In this document: in pieces, positions 43,262 to 57,800 of the stretch | How the letters are laid out: every line of letters starts with the position of its first letter | How positions within the stretch are numbered: the stretch's first letter is position 1 | Source: Coccinella septempunctata | Lineage: Eukaryota > Arthropoda > Insecta > Coleoptera > Coccinellidae | DNA: 64,000 nucleotides | Assembly (NCBI RefSeq): GCF_907165205.1 | Contig: NC_058197.1 | Coordinates: 17,648,766 to 17,712,765, forward strand | Direction of reading: 5' to 3' | The notes under the pieces: generated by a model | Seen by the model: only the letters and a program-made list of their open reading frames with translations | Databases searched by the model: none | What the model was told of the DNA's origin: nothing | Made by a program: the position numbers and the translations under genes

Positions 43262-46099
43262 TATATATTATGATTCCTATGGTTCAATCACAGCCTCAAA
43301 TGGCCCATTCAAAAAGAACGTAAGTCGTTGTTCGAACGCAGTATCAAAATCTACTGGTATTTTTAGGGTGTTTGAGGCCGAACAGTTATTTCCTCTCCTT
43401 ACCAAACTTCTAGTTTTGAATTCGCAAAAATTATCTCAATCTGAATACCGATTTTAATCGAAATATACATTTATACGTGAAATATCTTAATTTATTTTTA
43501 TTTGAATTTCAAGAGTTTTTGTCCAATAACGTTAGTTGCAATCAAGGTCTTTTTTCTTTGCATGTTCTTTTTTACAAATCATAAAATACATCAAATATTT
43601 CGATAAAGAGTCGACTATTATTGCTTTAAACATGAAATGATATTTGAAAGTTCATGAAATTTCGACATTTCTTAAGGAAAAGTTACGTTCAAGTTACTCC
43701 ACGAATTAAATTGCGTTTACAACTTTATGCCTTACGTTCATTGTGAATGGGCACTAATGTGCGACACCTCGCTTGATACGACCCTGGTTCCATAAATAAG
43801 ATCTAGTTAGTTCATTACTTTGAAACACTCTTGATGTTCAATGGAGCAAATTTCTTCAAAAATAATTTCATAGAAGGAATAAGGCTGTTTGGTTGTTCTG
43901 TAATAGTTCTACGTACGTAATTGATAAGAAATTCTGCTTATGAAAATTCATCAATACGATAAAAATTTTCACAATAAGAAATTCTTATCAATTACGTACG
44001 TAGAACTATTACAGAACAACCAAACAGTCCTATTCCTTCTATAAAACAACAAGCTAAAATTCGAATATTATCTACTTGTAAAATACTCAAGGAGTTAAAT
44101 CGCTCATTTGCTACAACGTCTTTGTGTTTTCCAGGACGATAATAAGATATTTCTTCAAAAATGTTTAGCATGAAAATCTATCAAATTTAAAAAGATTTAC
44201 ACCATCTCTGCAATAATTTGAATATGTACAGGGTAGAAAGATTCTTTGTCTATTGAGGGGATCTCCAAAACTATAAGAGCTCGAAGAAAACCGATGACAC
44301 ATTTCCGAGCTCTTTCTCAGAGAAACAAATAATGGTGAAAATCGTAGCCTTCTATGATTCTTCGTTTTAGGGTTATTAGCAAAAAATGAGATTTTTGACA
44401 ATTTCAAAAAGAAACTTGAACCTTCTACAGGCACTTTTTTGCGTAGAATCCACTGATAAGATCAAAATATTTTTTCATTAGGGCCTGTATAAGGTTCGAA
44501 TTTCAGATCTGCAACCTCAAAGACAAAAAAATTATGAGAATTTTTCGAAATCGTCGTTTTCACCATTCGTTGTTCTTCTAAAAAAGAGCTCTGAAATGTA
44601 TCATCCAATTTCTTCTAGCTCTTATAGTTCTCCAGATCCTCTCAGTAAACTACGAATTTTGCCCACCCTGTACAATATTTCATGAAGTTGCTGTAGGTCA
44701 ATGAGCGAGTTATGTAACGTGGTCAAGATGTCTATTTTAAGAAAAAAATTTTTTCACATGAGTGATATTAGGGCTTTTAAAAAAAAACAAAGAAATTATT
44801 CTTTTTAGAAAGTTTAGTTTGAATGCCAAAATGTGCCCAAGAAATAATGAGCCCTTAATATTAATGTTTAGGTTGTCCTCATCCCACTTTTTGATTTCCC
44901 ATAAGAATAACACAAGAAAAAAAATTTTTTTCTTCTGATTTTCATAACAAATGAACGATAAATTGCATTGCAATATCCTTTCTATATTTTGTAGGGAATT
45001 AAACGCTCTACAAAAAAGGTCTGATGTCATTTTTCAATAAATGAACTCAGTTGAAAGTTATTCAAGGGCAATGTTTAATTTACCCTCAATTTTTATGAAT
45101 GATTCGCCAAAATATTATGTTTTTAGAAAAATGAGACCAAAACATTTAAAAAAATATAAATCAGACCTCTGAAGACTGTTAAGCGTTATAAATCTGTTAT
45201 ATAGTGAAGATAGACTTAAAACAAATTATCAATGACTGTTAACAATTTTGAAAATTCTGGTTATTGAAAATTAGCATCAATTGGAATCATTTTTTTCAAC
45301 TTTGAGAATTTAGAAATAAAATATCAGTTTGTTGTGAAAACTGTAAACTTATTAATTTGAGAGTATTATAAAGAAAACTCTCGATTGAGTTCATTTATCG
45401 AAAATGACATCAGACCTTTTTTGTAGAGCGTTAAATTCTCTACAAAATATAGAAAGGATATTGCAACGCAATTTATCGTTCATCAGTCTTAAAAATCAGA
45501 AGAAAAAAAAATTTTCCTGTGTTATTCTTATGGGAAATCGAAAAGAAAAGTTTTTTGGTTATTTTTTTCTGAAACGCCCTGGAGTGCCATAAACTAAAAC
45601 TGAAATTTGTATCTTATCACAAAATATCAACATGTTGACCGCTTCACAATACGATATCAGTCCCCTGAGACCAGTAGACAATCCTCAGTCATTTAATAAT
45701 AAATACTGAAAATAAAAATTATATTTTGTTCAAATATCTATCGCTACAATAATGATGACTTTCGAATTTTGCTATTCATTAGTCTCTGGTGACCGATATC
45801 TCCCTGAGTATAATACCAATAGTAGAAATAGCCGCATGTATGTTAAATTTGGAGAAATTACTGAGCGTTCTATCTATCTGCTAAAACTAAAATAAATAAT
45901 CTTACAGTTTGTATTCCTTTTAGTTCTCCCCACAAGGTTGTTGGGATGTTCCTCATCGCAAGAACGAGATCACCGAACCATTAGTCACCTACAAAAACAT
46001 TCAAAAGTAAATATTTTTATACATTACATAATTTGTTATGGTTCTAATAAATGATGAAGTAACATGAGGGTAGTTTTTCATGCATTAAAAATCCATAAG
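43262..46099 (-). repeat. Right inner arm, inverted copy of 25,310-29,262
   Basis: ATGATTCCTATGGTTCAATC at 43,270 is the inverse of sequence at 29,243-29,262, and the match continues through the GTTCGAACGCAGTATCAAAA block (27,927-27,946) to the ATAATTTGTTATGG block near 46,030. The P-like element is absent here. The MITE at 43,873-44,041 is longer than its left copy. The CAGGGT element at 44,229-44,670 matches 26,534-27,053. No gene is supported. Confidence 0.85.
43873..44041. mobile_element. ~165-bp hairpin MITE
   Basis: GAAGGAATAAGGCTGTTTGG extends through TTGTTCTGTAATAG and CTACGTACGTAATTGATAAG on the left, and its inverse CTTATCAATTACGTACGTAG to CAGTCCTATTCCTTC on the right. It forms one long hairpin with few mismatches and a ~45-bp centre. 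Confidence 0.85.
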
Positions 46100-49000
46100 A
46101 AAGTAGGTGAAGAGAAAGAAATCAATATATTCAGGAAAATACTAAAAGAGTTTCATAGTAGACCAGAATAATTCACCAGCCCTAAAGCAAGAAATGATGA
46201 AACGATTCAATTTTAAAAAACACTAACCTTACCCATGAATTGTGACTTCATAACTCGACTCTGGCTGCTCCATACCGTTTCTTTTCTGACCCCAATATCT
46301 AAAAAGGCATCCATACAGTCAAATACTATCACGCAATGAATGAAATTACTTAAAAACGTTCATAACTTTGAAATATTCCAAGTTGCATGAATTCAAACAT
46401 TATGATACAAAAAAAAAATCTACACACTCGAAAATTCCTATAAATGTTTCATAATATAGAAACAGCCAATATTCTTCTAAGTAATTGAAAGAAAAACTGC
46501 AATATGTATATCAAAAATTGTCAACGATTTTCAAACTGAGCTAAGAATTTAATGAATCTATTCTTTTCAGTAGTAATATTTCTTTAGGCTGCGTATTAAT
46601 CCCAATGCATGAAATAAAAACATGTAAAACAACATACTGATAGAATATACTTGATCTTATTGGAACTTGCCTTTCAAGAAAATCTTGTCGTCTCGCTATT
46701 CGTTACCATTGGATCAGCTGAAAATTTTCTTCGAGATAATTTTGTCCAAGTAGAATCACTTCTTTTCTCTCTGAAAGAAATAATCAATGAATAAAACCAA
46801 ATCGATTTCAGAATGAGGAAAATTGTCCTTGGAAATTTCGCATTAACAAACTTTGAAACTTCTAAGATGTAATTTTCGCTGAAATAATTATGTTGAAATG
46901 AAAATATATTGGTTTGAACTCACAATCTGTTGGAAATTCATTCGAAATCGTCGAAAATCAAAGGAAAGCACCGGAAAATTTTAGAATTGTATCGAAAACG
47001 TGTCGAAACTCGAAACGAATCGCGATAAGACCGGCGCGCAGGAGCATTAGCGATCTTTGACGAAGGTAACTAAGATCGTAATTATAACGATTACTCATAG
47101 ATATGAGTAATAATAATCACAGATTACAACAGGTGGGTTGTCTGTGATTATAACCAGAGAGAAGAGAGAAATCAAATAGTATTATACTCTGTGATAACCA
47201 GAGAGTAAAATACTCCTGCTAAAAAAGGAAAGAGAAATTTGAACATTTCAAATATTCGCCAATATTCATGCTTTTTCTTCAATCAATCATTTTACATTGA
47301 ATAAGTACATAATGAAAAAAAAATATTATTGATAATTCAACAGAAAATAACATGAATCGGCATTTATATATATTATGTATATTCATAAAAATTCATTTCA
47401 TAAGAATTCGGTCATGCAATTTTCAACTCACCGCTTTATCTTCCTAATGATCACAAGCCTCCACTTTTATCTTATTCATCTGAAGTGTCCATTGATGGCG
47501 TAATTCCTTCCCCTCTGATCGTCATCAACTTGATTTTCTTTCTTTCCAGTCCCCCTGAAATTGAAACAGTTCAATAAGTTTTAGAAATCTTCAACACCGT
47601 TTTCGTTTCAAGCCACCCTGGAAATGAAAAACAATATATAATTGATAATCTCCTCATTTCCGTTTGAAGAAAGAGGTTTTTTTATCAGTTTCAATAAGTT
47701 TGAATGCAGATTGAATTATATTCATAGAGGACCTACCTGAAAAAATTTTCAGAGGAAAATCTTGCTTTGCCGATAATATGGAATTTATTGTTTTCCATCT
47801 TAAGTTGCTGTAGTTGATTTTGTCCAAGTGGAATTAATTCTTTTCTCCCTGGAAGGAACAACCAATGAGGAAAACTTAATCTAAATCAGAACAAGAAAAA
47901 TTATCCTCGAGATATTTAGCAATAATCAACTGTGAAAGATGTAATTTTTGTTGAAATAATTATGTAAAAATGAAAATACATTGGTTTGAACTCACAATCT
48001 GTTGAAAATTCATTCGAAATCGTCGAAAATCGTAAGAAAGCACCGGAAAATTCGAGAAACGTATCGAAAACGTGTCGAAACTCGAAACGTATCGCGATAA
48101 GACCGGCGCGCAGGAGCATTAGCGAGCGATCTTTGACGAAGGTGACTAAGATCGTAATTATAACGATTACTCATAGATATGAGTAATAATAATCACAGAT
48201 TACAACAGGTGGGTAGTCTGTGATTATAATCAGAGAGAAGAGAGATATCAAAGAGTATCATACTCTGCGATATAACCAGAGAGTAAAATACTCCTGCTAA
48301 AAAAGGAAAGAGAAATTTGAAAATTTCAAATATTCACTAATATTCATACTTTTTCTTCAATCATCATCATCATCGTTTAATTATTTGAAAAAATATTACT
48401 AATAAATCAAGTGAAAGTCACATGAATCAGCAAATAAATGAATATTTTCATTTCATGAAGAATTCTAAGTGACTATTAATTTTCAACTCACCACTTTCTC
48501 TCTACATCTTCATCTTCCTAATCGTCGCAATTTTCAAATTATTCATCTGAATTGTCCATTGCTGAAGTATTTCCTTCTCCTCCGATCGTCATCATCTTGA
48601 TATTTTTTCTTCCCAGTCCTTTTTTACGTTGCAAGCCACCCTGGAAATGAAAAAAAAAACAATATATGATTGAAAATCTCCTAATTTCAGTTTTAGTTAT
48701 TGGTTTCAATAAATTGGAATGTAGATTAAAATCTATTCGTAGATGACCTACCTGAGATAATTTTTTATGGAAAGTTTTGCTCTGCTGATTATCTGGAATT
48801 TATTGTTTTCCATTATAAGTTGCTGTAGTTGATTTTGTCCAAGTGGAATAACTTCTTTTCTCTCTGAAAACAACAACCAATTAATAAAACCAAATCAAAA
48901 TCGGAACAAGGAAAATTGTCCTTGAGATACTCTGCAATATCCAACTTCGAAACTTACAAGATCTAATTTTCGCTGAAATAACGAGGTTAAAATGAAAATA

Positions 49001-52000
49001 TATTAGTTTGAACTCACAATCTGTTGAAAATTCATTCGAAATCGTCGAAAATCATAGGAAAGCACAGGAAAATTCTAGAATCGTATCGAAAACGTATCGA
49101 AACGTATCGCAATAAGGCCGGCGCACAGGCGTATAAGCGTTCTTCGAGAAAGGTAACTATGATCGTGATTATAACGATTATATCCACAGATCACCAGAGA
49201 GAAGAGATACTCTAATCAAAGAGTATCATACTCTGCGATATAATCAGAGAGTAAATACTTCTGTAAAAAAGGAAAGAGAAATTTCAAATATTCGCCAATA
49301 TTCATGCTTTTTCTTTCATCAATCATCTAAAATGTATAAGTATTTTAAAAAATATTCCTGATAAATGAACTGAAAAAACATGAATCAGCATTCATTCAAA
49401 ATATTCATTTCATAAGTGACCAAGCAATTTTCAACTCACCGCTATCATGTGGCTGAATTGTCCATTACTTGAGTTCCTTCCCCTCTGATCGTCATCATCT
49501 TGATTTTCTTTCTTCCCAGTCCCCTGAAATTGAAACACTTCAATGAGTTACAGAAATCATCATCCCTGTTTTCAATGCAAGTCACACTGGAAATGAAAAA
49601 AAAAATATATATGATTGAAAATCTCCTCATTTTGGTTTAAGGAAAGAGGCACTATTTTGTCGGTTTCAAACAGATTGAATTCTATTCATGGATGACCTAC
49701 CTGGAATAATTTTCAGAGGATAGTCTTGCTTTGCCGATAATCTGGAATTTATTGTTTTCCATCTTAAGTTGCTGTAGTTGATTTTGTCCAAGTGGAATTA
49801 ATTCTTTTCTCTCTGAAAGAAACAACTAATTAATAAAACCAAGACGAAATTAGAACAAGGAAAATTGTTCTTGAAAATTTCGCAATAACCAACTTCCAAG
49901 ATGTAATTTTTGCTGAAATAATGAGGTTAAAATGAAAATATATTGATTTGAACTCACAATCTGTTGAAAATTCATTCGAAATCGTCGAAAATCATAGGAA
50001 AGCACAGGAAAATTCTAGAAATTGCAAATGTCCGACCAAAGCTAACTATTTTATGGCAATTGTTTTTGAATCTCGTATCAAAATGAGGCCGGCGCGCAGG
50101 CGTATTAGCGTTCTTCGAGAAAGGTAACTAAGATCCAAATTATAATTATTAACCACAGAAGAGATAAAATAATCAAAGAGCATTATTCTCTATGGTATAA
50201 CCAGAGAGTAAAATAATTCTGCTAGAAAAGGAAAGAGAAATTTGAAAATTTCGAATATTCGCGAATATACATAATTTTTCTTCGATCATTTAACATTGTG
50301 TAATTATTTGAAAATAATACTAATGAATCAACTGAAAATAATATGAATCGGCAATCTGTTCTGATCAGCACGAATTTATTCCATTCTTTGTATCGATAAT
50401 TGATTGAAATAAAGGATATTTTCAAAATCGGTGAGCAACGGTGAACTTAATATTGACCCAAATTAAAATGTGAGCTATAAGATAATATGAATATAATGAA
50501 GGAAAAACATGTAAAAGATAGAATATTGATAGAATATAGTTGATCGTATTAGAACTTACCTGGTAAGAAAGTCTTGTTTGTCGTCTTACTATCTGTTACC
50601 ATTGGAGCCGTTGAAAATTGTCTTCAAGATAATTTTGTCCAAGTGGAATAACTTCTTTTCTCTCTGAAAGGAATAAATCAATGAATAAAACCAAATCGAT
50701 TTCCGAATGAGGAAAATTGTTCTTGAAAATTTCGCAATAACCAACTTTCAAACATCCAAGATGTAATTTTTTTTGAAATAATGAGGTTAAAATGAAAATA
50801 TATGGATTTGAACTCACATTCTGTTGAAAATTCATTGGAAATCGTCGAAAATCGTAAGAAATCACCGGAGAATTCTAGAAATTGCAAATGTCTGCCCAAA
50901 GCTAACTATTTTGTGGCAACTGTTTTTGAATCTCGTATCGCAATAAGGCCGGCGCGCAGGCGCATTAGCGTTCTTCGAGAAAGGCAACTAAGATCGAAAT
51001 TATAACGATTATAACCATAGACTAGAACAGTTTGTTAGTCTGTGATTATAACCAGAGAGAAGAGATACTCTAATCAAAGAATATCATACTCTGCGATATA
51101 ACCAGAGAGTGAATAATCCTGTAAAAAAAGGAAAGAAAGAGAAATTTGAAAATTTCAAATATTTTCCAATGATCGATTCATGCTTTTTCTTCAATCATCT
51201 AACATTGTATAAGTATTTGAAAAATCAATTGAATTTCTGGAAGTAACATGAATCAGCATTTATACAAAATATTCATTTCATAAGAATTCAAAGTGATCAT
51301 GCAATTTTGTACTCACCGTTATTGATTTTATCTACATCTTCATCTTCCTAATAGTCACAATTTTCATGTTATTCATCCGACTCGTTCTACGATTGTATTT
51401 TTTACCATTTTCATTGTCATCATCTTGGTTTTCTTTCTTCCCAGTCTTCTGCAATTGGAACAGGTCAACAAGTTTTAGGAATCCTCATCCCTGTTTTCAT
51501 TGCAAGCCACCCTGGAAATGAAAAACAAGAAATGATAGAAAACCTCCTCATTTCCGTTTTAGGAAAGAGGTTTTTTTTATCGGTTTCAATAAGTTGGAAT
51601 GTAGATAGAATTCTTTTCGTAGATGACCTACCTACAATGAATTTCTGTGGAAAGTTTAGCTATGCCGATAATCTGGAATTTATTGTTTTCCATAAGAGTA
51701 GGTATAGTTGATTTTGTTCATGTAGAATTATTTATTTTCTCTCTGAAAACAACAACCAATTAATAAAACCAAATCAAAATCGGAACAAGGAAAATTGTCC
51801 TTGAGATATTCTGCAATATCCAACTTTGAAACTTACAAGATGTAATTTTTGCTGAAATATAGAGGTTAAAATGAAAATATATTGATTTGAACTCACATTC
51901 TGTTGGAAATTCATTCGAAATCGTCGAAAATCATAGGAAAGCACCGGAAAATTCTAGAATCGTATCGAAAACGTGTCGAAACTCGAAAAGTATCGCAATA

Positions 52001-53957
52001 AGACCGGCGCGCAGGAGCATTAGCGTTCTTCGACAAAGGTGACTAAGATCGTGATTATAACGATTGATTATATCCACAGATTACAACAGGTGGGTAGTCT
52101 GTGATTATAAACAGAGAGAAGAGCTACTCTTCTCATGTATGAGTATGATACTCAAAGAGTATCATACTCTGCGGTATAACCAGAGAGTAAAAATATTCCC
52201 GTGAATAAAGGAAAGAAAGAGAAATTTGAAAATTTCAAATATTCGCAAATGATCCATTCATGCTTTTTCTTCAATAATTTAACATTGTATAAGTAATTAA
52301 AAAAATATTTCTGAAACATCAATTGTATTCCTGGAAGTAACATGAATCAGCATTTATACAAAATATTCATTTCATAAGAATTCCAAGTGATCATGCAATT
52401 TTAAACTCACCGCTTGTCCTTTGATTGAGTATTTTCTACCCCTCTGCTCGTCATCATCTTGGTTTTCTTTCTTCCAAGGCTTCTGCAATTGGAACACTTC
52501 AATGAGTTTCAGGAATCCTCATCCCTGTTTTCGCTGCAAGCCACCCTGGAAATGAAAAACAAGAAATGATAGAAAATCTCCTAATTTCAGTTTTAGTTAT
52601 TGGTTTCAATAAATTGGAATGTAAATTGAATTCTATTTGTAGATGACCTACCTGAAATAATTTTTTGTGGAAAGTTCTGGTTTGCCGATAATCTGGAATA
52701 TATTGTTTTTCATTATAAGTATATATAGTTGATTTTGTTCATGTAGACTTAATTATTTTCTCTCTAAAAGAAACAATAAAATGAATAGAACCAAATTGAA
52801 ATCAGAATCAGGAAAATTGTCCTTGGAAATGTTGCAATAATCAACTTTCAAACTTCCAAGTTGTAATTTTTGCTGAAATAATTACGTTAAAATGAAAATA
52901 TATTGGTTTGAACTCACAATATGTTGAAAATTCATTCGAAATCGTCGAAAATCATAGGAAAGCACCGGAAAATTCTAGAATCGTATCGAAAACGTATCGA
53001 AACGTATCGTAATAAGACCGGCGCGCAGTAGCATTAGCGATCTTTGACGAAGGTAACTGAGATCGTAATTATAACGATTATATCCACAGATTACAACAGG
53101 TGGGTAGTCTGTGATTATAACCAGAGAGAAGAGATACCATAATCAAAGAGTAAAGGAAAAGAGAGAAATTCGAAATTTTCAAATATTTTCCAATGATCCA
53201 TTCATGCTTTTTCTTCAATCATTTAACATTGTATAAATATTTGAAAAAATATTTCTGAAAAATAAACTGAAAGTAACATGAATTGGCATTTTTACAGAAT
53301 AATCATTTCGTCTATTGATTAAGTATTTCCTACCCATCTGATCGTTATTATCTTGATTTTATTTCTTACCAGGCTTCTGCAATAAAATTAGCTCAACGAG
53401 TTTTAGAAATCCCCATCCCTGTTTTCATTGCAAGCCATCCTGAAAATGAAAAACAATATACGATAGAAAATCTCCGCATTTCCCTTTGTAGGAAAGAGAT
53501 ACTTTTTTGTCGGTTTCAATAAGTTGGAATGTAGATTGAATTCTATTCGTAGATGACCTACCTGAAATAATTTCCTGGGGAAAGTTCTGGTTTGCCGATA
53601 ATCTGGAATTTATTTTTTTTTTGTCTGAAAGAAATAACCAATGAATAGAATCAAATCGATATCAGAAAGTGGAGAATTGTGTTTGGGATATTTTGCAATA
53701 ACCAACTGTGAAACTTGCAAGATGTAATTTTTGTTGAAATAATGATGTTAAAATGAAAATATATTGTTTTCAACTTACATTTTGTTGGAAATTCATTGAA
53801 AATCGTGGAAACTCGTAGGAAATCACTGCAGAATTCGAGAAATTGCAAATGTCCGCCCAAAGCTAACTATTTTATGGCAACTGTTTTTGAATCTCGTATC
53901 GCAATAAGGTGGACGCGCAGGCGCATTAGCGTTCTTTGAAGAAGGTAACTAAGATCC
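46100..53957 (-). repeat. Right outer arm: eight inverted gene-like units
   Basis: Unit starts (minus strand) lie near 53,957, 53,064, 52,050, 50,995, 50,133, 49,163, 48,152 and 47,073. They carry the same ordered landmarks as the left arm, inverted. The frame 50,865-50,596 reads MISYDFRRFPMNFQQN at its start and SERKEVIPLGQNYLEDNFQ near its end, as does the left-arm frame 19,109-19,378. The frame 49,630-49,445 joins VTCIENRDDDF to GLGRKKIKMMTIRGEG. The outer end, CTTCAAAGAACGC reading inward, matches the left end at 17,110. Divergence between units and between arms is clear, so the arms are not recent copies. Confidence 0.88.
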
Positions 53958-54852
53958 AAGAATAAATTTTAATTTCGACTCTAAAAAATCGAGGAGGACC
54001 TATACAAGGAATCTACCATTTGCGTTGGTTGAAAGTTGTACCAATGGATGCAATTTTATTAATATCATTTGATTCCCTATAAAGAATTCTATTTCACGAT
54101 AATTAATTATGGGCATAGATAGCACTTCCACCAAAATATTCATAAGAGAAACTCACGTTTCAATAGTGAAATAAACGCCTCTCCAGTGTCTATTGTAGAA
54201 TTCTTCCACCATATAGACGATTAGCAGTTGCAACCTCATCAGAACGATTCATATGTGCTAAAATGAAAATGTTTGAATTTTACACAACATCAAAGTTCTT
54301 ACTTGTCGATTCAATTACACTTCAAGCATCCCTATTCCTGTTTTTTGAATAAGACTTACTCTCTGTTACTGATGATACAGTCAGCTAAATTTGAAATTCT
54401 TTTGAATCAAAGTTTTGAATTTTTTTGCGTATCTCCTAAGACCACAGAGCAAGAAACATTCATAACATAACCTCCAACCAAAGAGCTCAAACATCACAGA
54501 TTATTAAATCTAAGATTGAACGTGAAAGGAAAATAAATAAATAAAATCAAACAACCAAATCACTCATATTTCTCTTGCACAATTAACAAGACCACTGGTT
54601 TAATCAAACTTAAAAATATATACATATTGTTGAAGTTAATTTCAAATAAAGAATCCTTCACTAGTCAATGAGAGCTTGCCTACTGATCCATAGATGGCGT
54701 CACCGACAAACTTGGTGTTTAAAATTCATCCTGGAGCTTTAATCTTCATGAAATCCTAGCATATTCATCATTGGTTCAAATCTCGACATTTAAAAATCGG
54801 AAACAGGATCATTTATTGCAGTCCCTCATTAACATAATGTATAAATAAATAA
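53958..54852. other. Flank between the inverted structure and RpI1
   Basis: AT-rich unique sequence. The RpI1 3' UTR occupies its right end. A short plus-strand frame at 54,273-54,470 has no recognisable domain. No terminal duplication matching the left edge of the inverted structure was seen. Confidence 0.5.
54812..54817 (-). terminator. Polyadenylation signal candidate for RpI1
   Basis: TTTATT on the plus strand is AATAAA on the coding strand, 36 bp past the RpI1 stop codon. It implies a short 3' UTR. Confidence 0.55.
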
Positions 54853-57800
54853 CTAAATGCACCTTTGAACAACGTCGAATCCACCAGTTCCAACATCACA
54901 AAGCCCTCCGGCCATCAACGAGCTGGATGGATTTTTCATGGAGTCGTTCTTCCCTGTAAAAAAATCACGATTGTTAAATAGCTCCAAGCTTCTAAAACGA
55001 AAACACAACAAACCTCCGATTATGGCATCTCGCAGAAACTTCAAGGAGGACTCGAAAGACATCTGTTGGAAGGGAGAGGAGCTACTCTGCATCCCTGACC
55101 GATTCATCGGCTCGAACATCCCCTTCGCGGTCATAAACTCGGAAATGAGCATGAGGTGCCTTGGATCGATGCTTATACCGTACACTTCGAAAACGTCCTG
55201 TATTTCCTACGAAAAAACCAAAAACTTAAGCATCGAATCAGGGAATTAAGAAAACCGACTTACTTTGACGATGGCATCCATGCCAGCTCCCAATCCGCAG
55301 TGTTCGATCATCTTGTGTATATCGTTACAATACAATTTCTTCAAGTCCAGGATGTGGTCGTATTTGGACATTTCCTGAAAAAGGACGATGTTAAAGAGAC
55401 CGTTTAAGTGTTAGGTTCGATGTCTACTTACCGGTATATTTATACCATCGGTTCTCAGAGTCATAACGCCGTCTTTCATGCAAGTTATCGATTTTTTTAT
55501 GTTGGGGACTTCCCATATCACAGATTTTCCGGCGACCTCCTTCAGTACCGACGTCAGATCAAAGTTTGTGTTGTTGAAAGGTAGCTGCAACGAAATGGGG
55601 ATTTTTAGAGGAAAATTCCGAAGAAAAAAGGTATCCACGTTGATTGAAAATCAACGAATGAACTTACCGAAAAGGTCATTTGACACCAGAGGTATTTTTC
55701 GTGGTCGTATGTTAATCCTTCGACCATTTTGTACTTATCCATGAATTCTTGATCGTTATCGTCGATCTTCGTCTTGGTACTATTCTGTTCTTCCTCCTCT
55801 TCATCAACTGTAAATCGAGGGAATTCATGAAGTTTTAAATAATCAATTTCTCCTACAGTCTATTCAGTTCGGCAAGGTTATGAAGTGACAGGAAAATGTT
55901 CAACACGAATTAACAGGAATCTGGTTTTTGAGCAATAAGACTAGACAATATTCATTTATTATGATAAAAGTTATGGTACTTTCTTAGTGTTTATTAAAGG
56001 TTTAAGTTGAGACTTTGGTAGCTGTTAACGGTTTGTTGAAATAAAGGTGTTATCTATCTCTTGCAGAAAGGAATGGAGGAGTTTCTTCTCCATCTTCTGA
56101 AAATCACCAGAAGCTGCTTAGCTCTAGGACATATACTCAGGAAATGGAGAAGGGCAAAAGGAACCTTCATACCAAAAATAGGGAAGAAAGATGGGACTGA
56201 CCAAGGGCCTTAGAATGATCGAGCATTGGTGCTTCTCAGTGGGGATACGGAGTGGAAGTTAGAAGTTGAATATCTGGGAATAACCCTAGATAGTAAACTT
56301 CTGTGGAATGGGCATATTAAGATCGTTGCTAGTAACGCAATAAAGGCTTTGATGGCGAGATGGAGGTAAATCATGAAATAGAAAATTACTCTGGAAGAAT
56401 CTTCCAAGACAGCAACACTTCAATAAGACCTTTAGGAACTTTAACACTGCAAGATCTGAGAAGTATCTGGATCTTAGCCTCAGGAAGCACCAAATGGGAA
56501 TCTAGCAGTCTAGCTGAAAAATGAGAAGTGCAGATTCTACGAGGAGGAAGATGAAACTCCATATCACCTGATGACAGAATGCCTCGCCATTGGTAGCCAA
56601 GGTGAAACGTGCTTTAGACGACAATCTTGCAGGAGCGAAGAGGTATTATTATTTAATATTTGAACCGGAGTCGTTGTGGCTTGGTTAGCTTTTCGGAAAC
56701 TGCAACCATGTAGATCTTTTGTTCCCTACCCTACTCGTTCATAGGAACCCAAGGAGGTCGTCAATGGTGTTGATAAAACCGACAACATCCTGAGGGGCCT
56801 TGGCCGTTACCTCATGAGTATCCAGGACCGGTTTCCCCATATGAGTGGTTCTTAGGCCAGCCAGCTCTGGACACTTGCATACCATCTGTTCAGCTGTTTC
56901 TGCTTCTGATCCACAGAGCCTACAAATCTCATCTGCTGACTTTCCCATATTGTGCAAATGATATTTGTACCGACAGTGCCCTGTCAGCAGTCCCACCATC
57001 ATCCGAAACTCAGCTCTTGACAGCTTCAGCAGTTTTCTGGTGTAGGTCGGTGAAATCATCACGAACTTCTTTGACTGAGTAAGTCCAGGAGTGTTTTTCC
57101 AGTGTTTCTGTTGTTCAACTCCGATTGTTGGACTGCAGCCTTATATTGGTTTTTTCGAGCCCACAGAAAGGTTCAGGTCCAGCAGGTGTTAACCTTGATG
57201 CTCTTTTTGCAAGTTCATCTGCTTCTTCATTTCCTTCAACACCACAATGCCCTGATACCCATCATAGAGTCACTTTAGTGCCTCTGGCCAGTTGCTTGAT
57301 GGTGTCAGGGCACTCCCATGTCAGCAGAGATCCCTGGCAGTGTGATTCCAGGGACCTCAGCGTGTCCTAACTATTCGAGGTGATATATACCCCCTTTGAG
57401 GTTCATTTTAAGACACCCCTGAGCGCATACGTACACACCTAGTGTCTCGGTATGTAAAATAGAGGGCTCACTTCCCAGGGCTTTAGAGACACTCAGTAGT
57501 TCAGGTCCATAAACGCAAATGCCGGTGCCCCTTTCTGATTTTGATCCATCAGCAAACCACTTGAGCCAGAAGAGGTAAATACGGTCAATGATCAACGACC
57601 GAAATCCTGCAGCTTCTATTTCTCAAAACATCGATCCATAATAGAAAGAGATAAACCGACCCATTGTGGTAAAAATGCAAATACGCAATTATATATAAAA
57701 AAAATTGGGACTCACCGATACTGGCCTCTTCCATTTCCTCGTCCTCGGTCTCCTGATCGTCGTGAACCTGCGCGTACTTGTTTCTAGACTTGGCGTCGCC

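Noticed and set aside
17097..53957. Reading the 37-kb structure as a virus-like Maverick/Polinton or herpes-like giant element
   Set aside because: No polymerase, integrase, capsid or protease frame is present, and the content is repeats and short diverged units.
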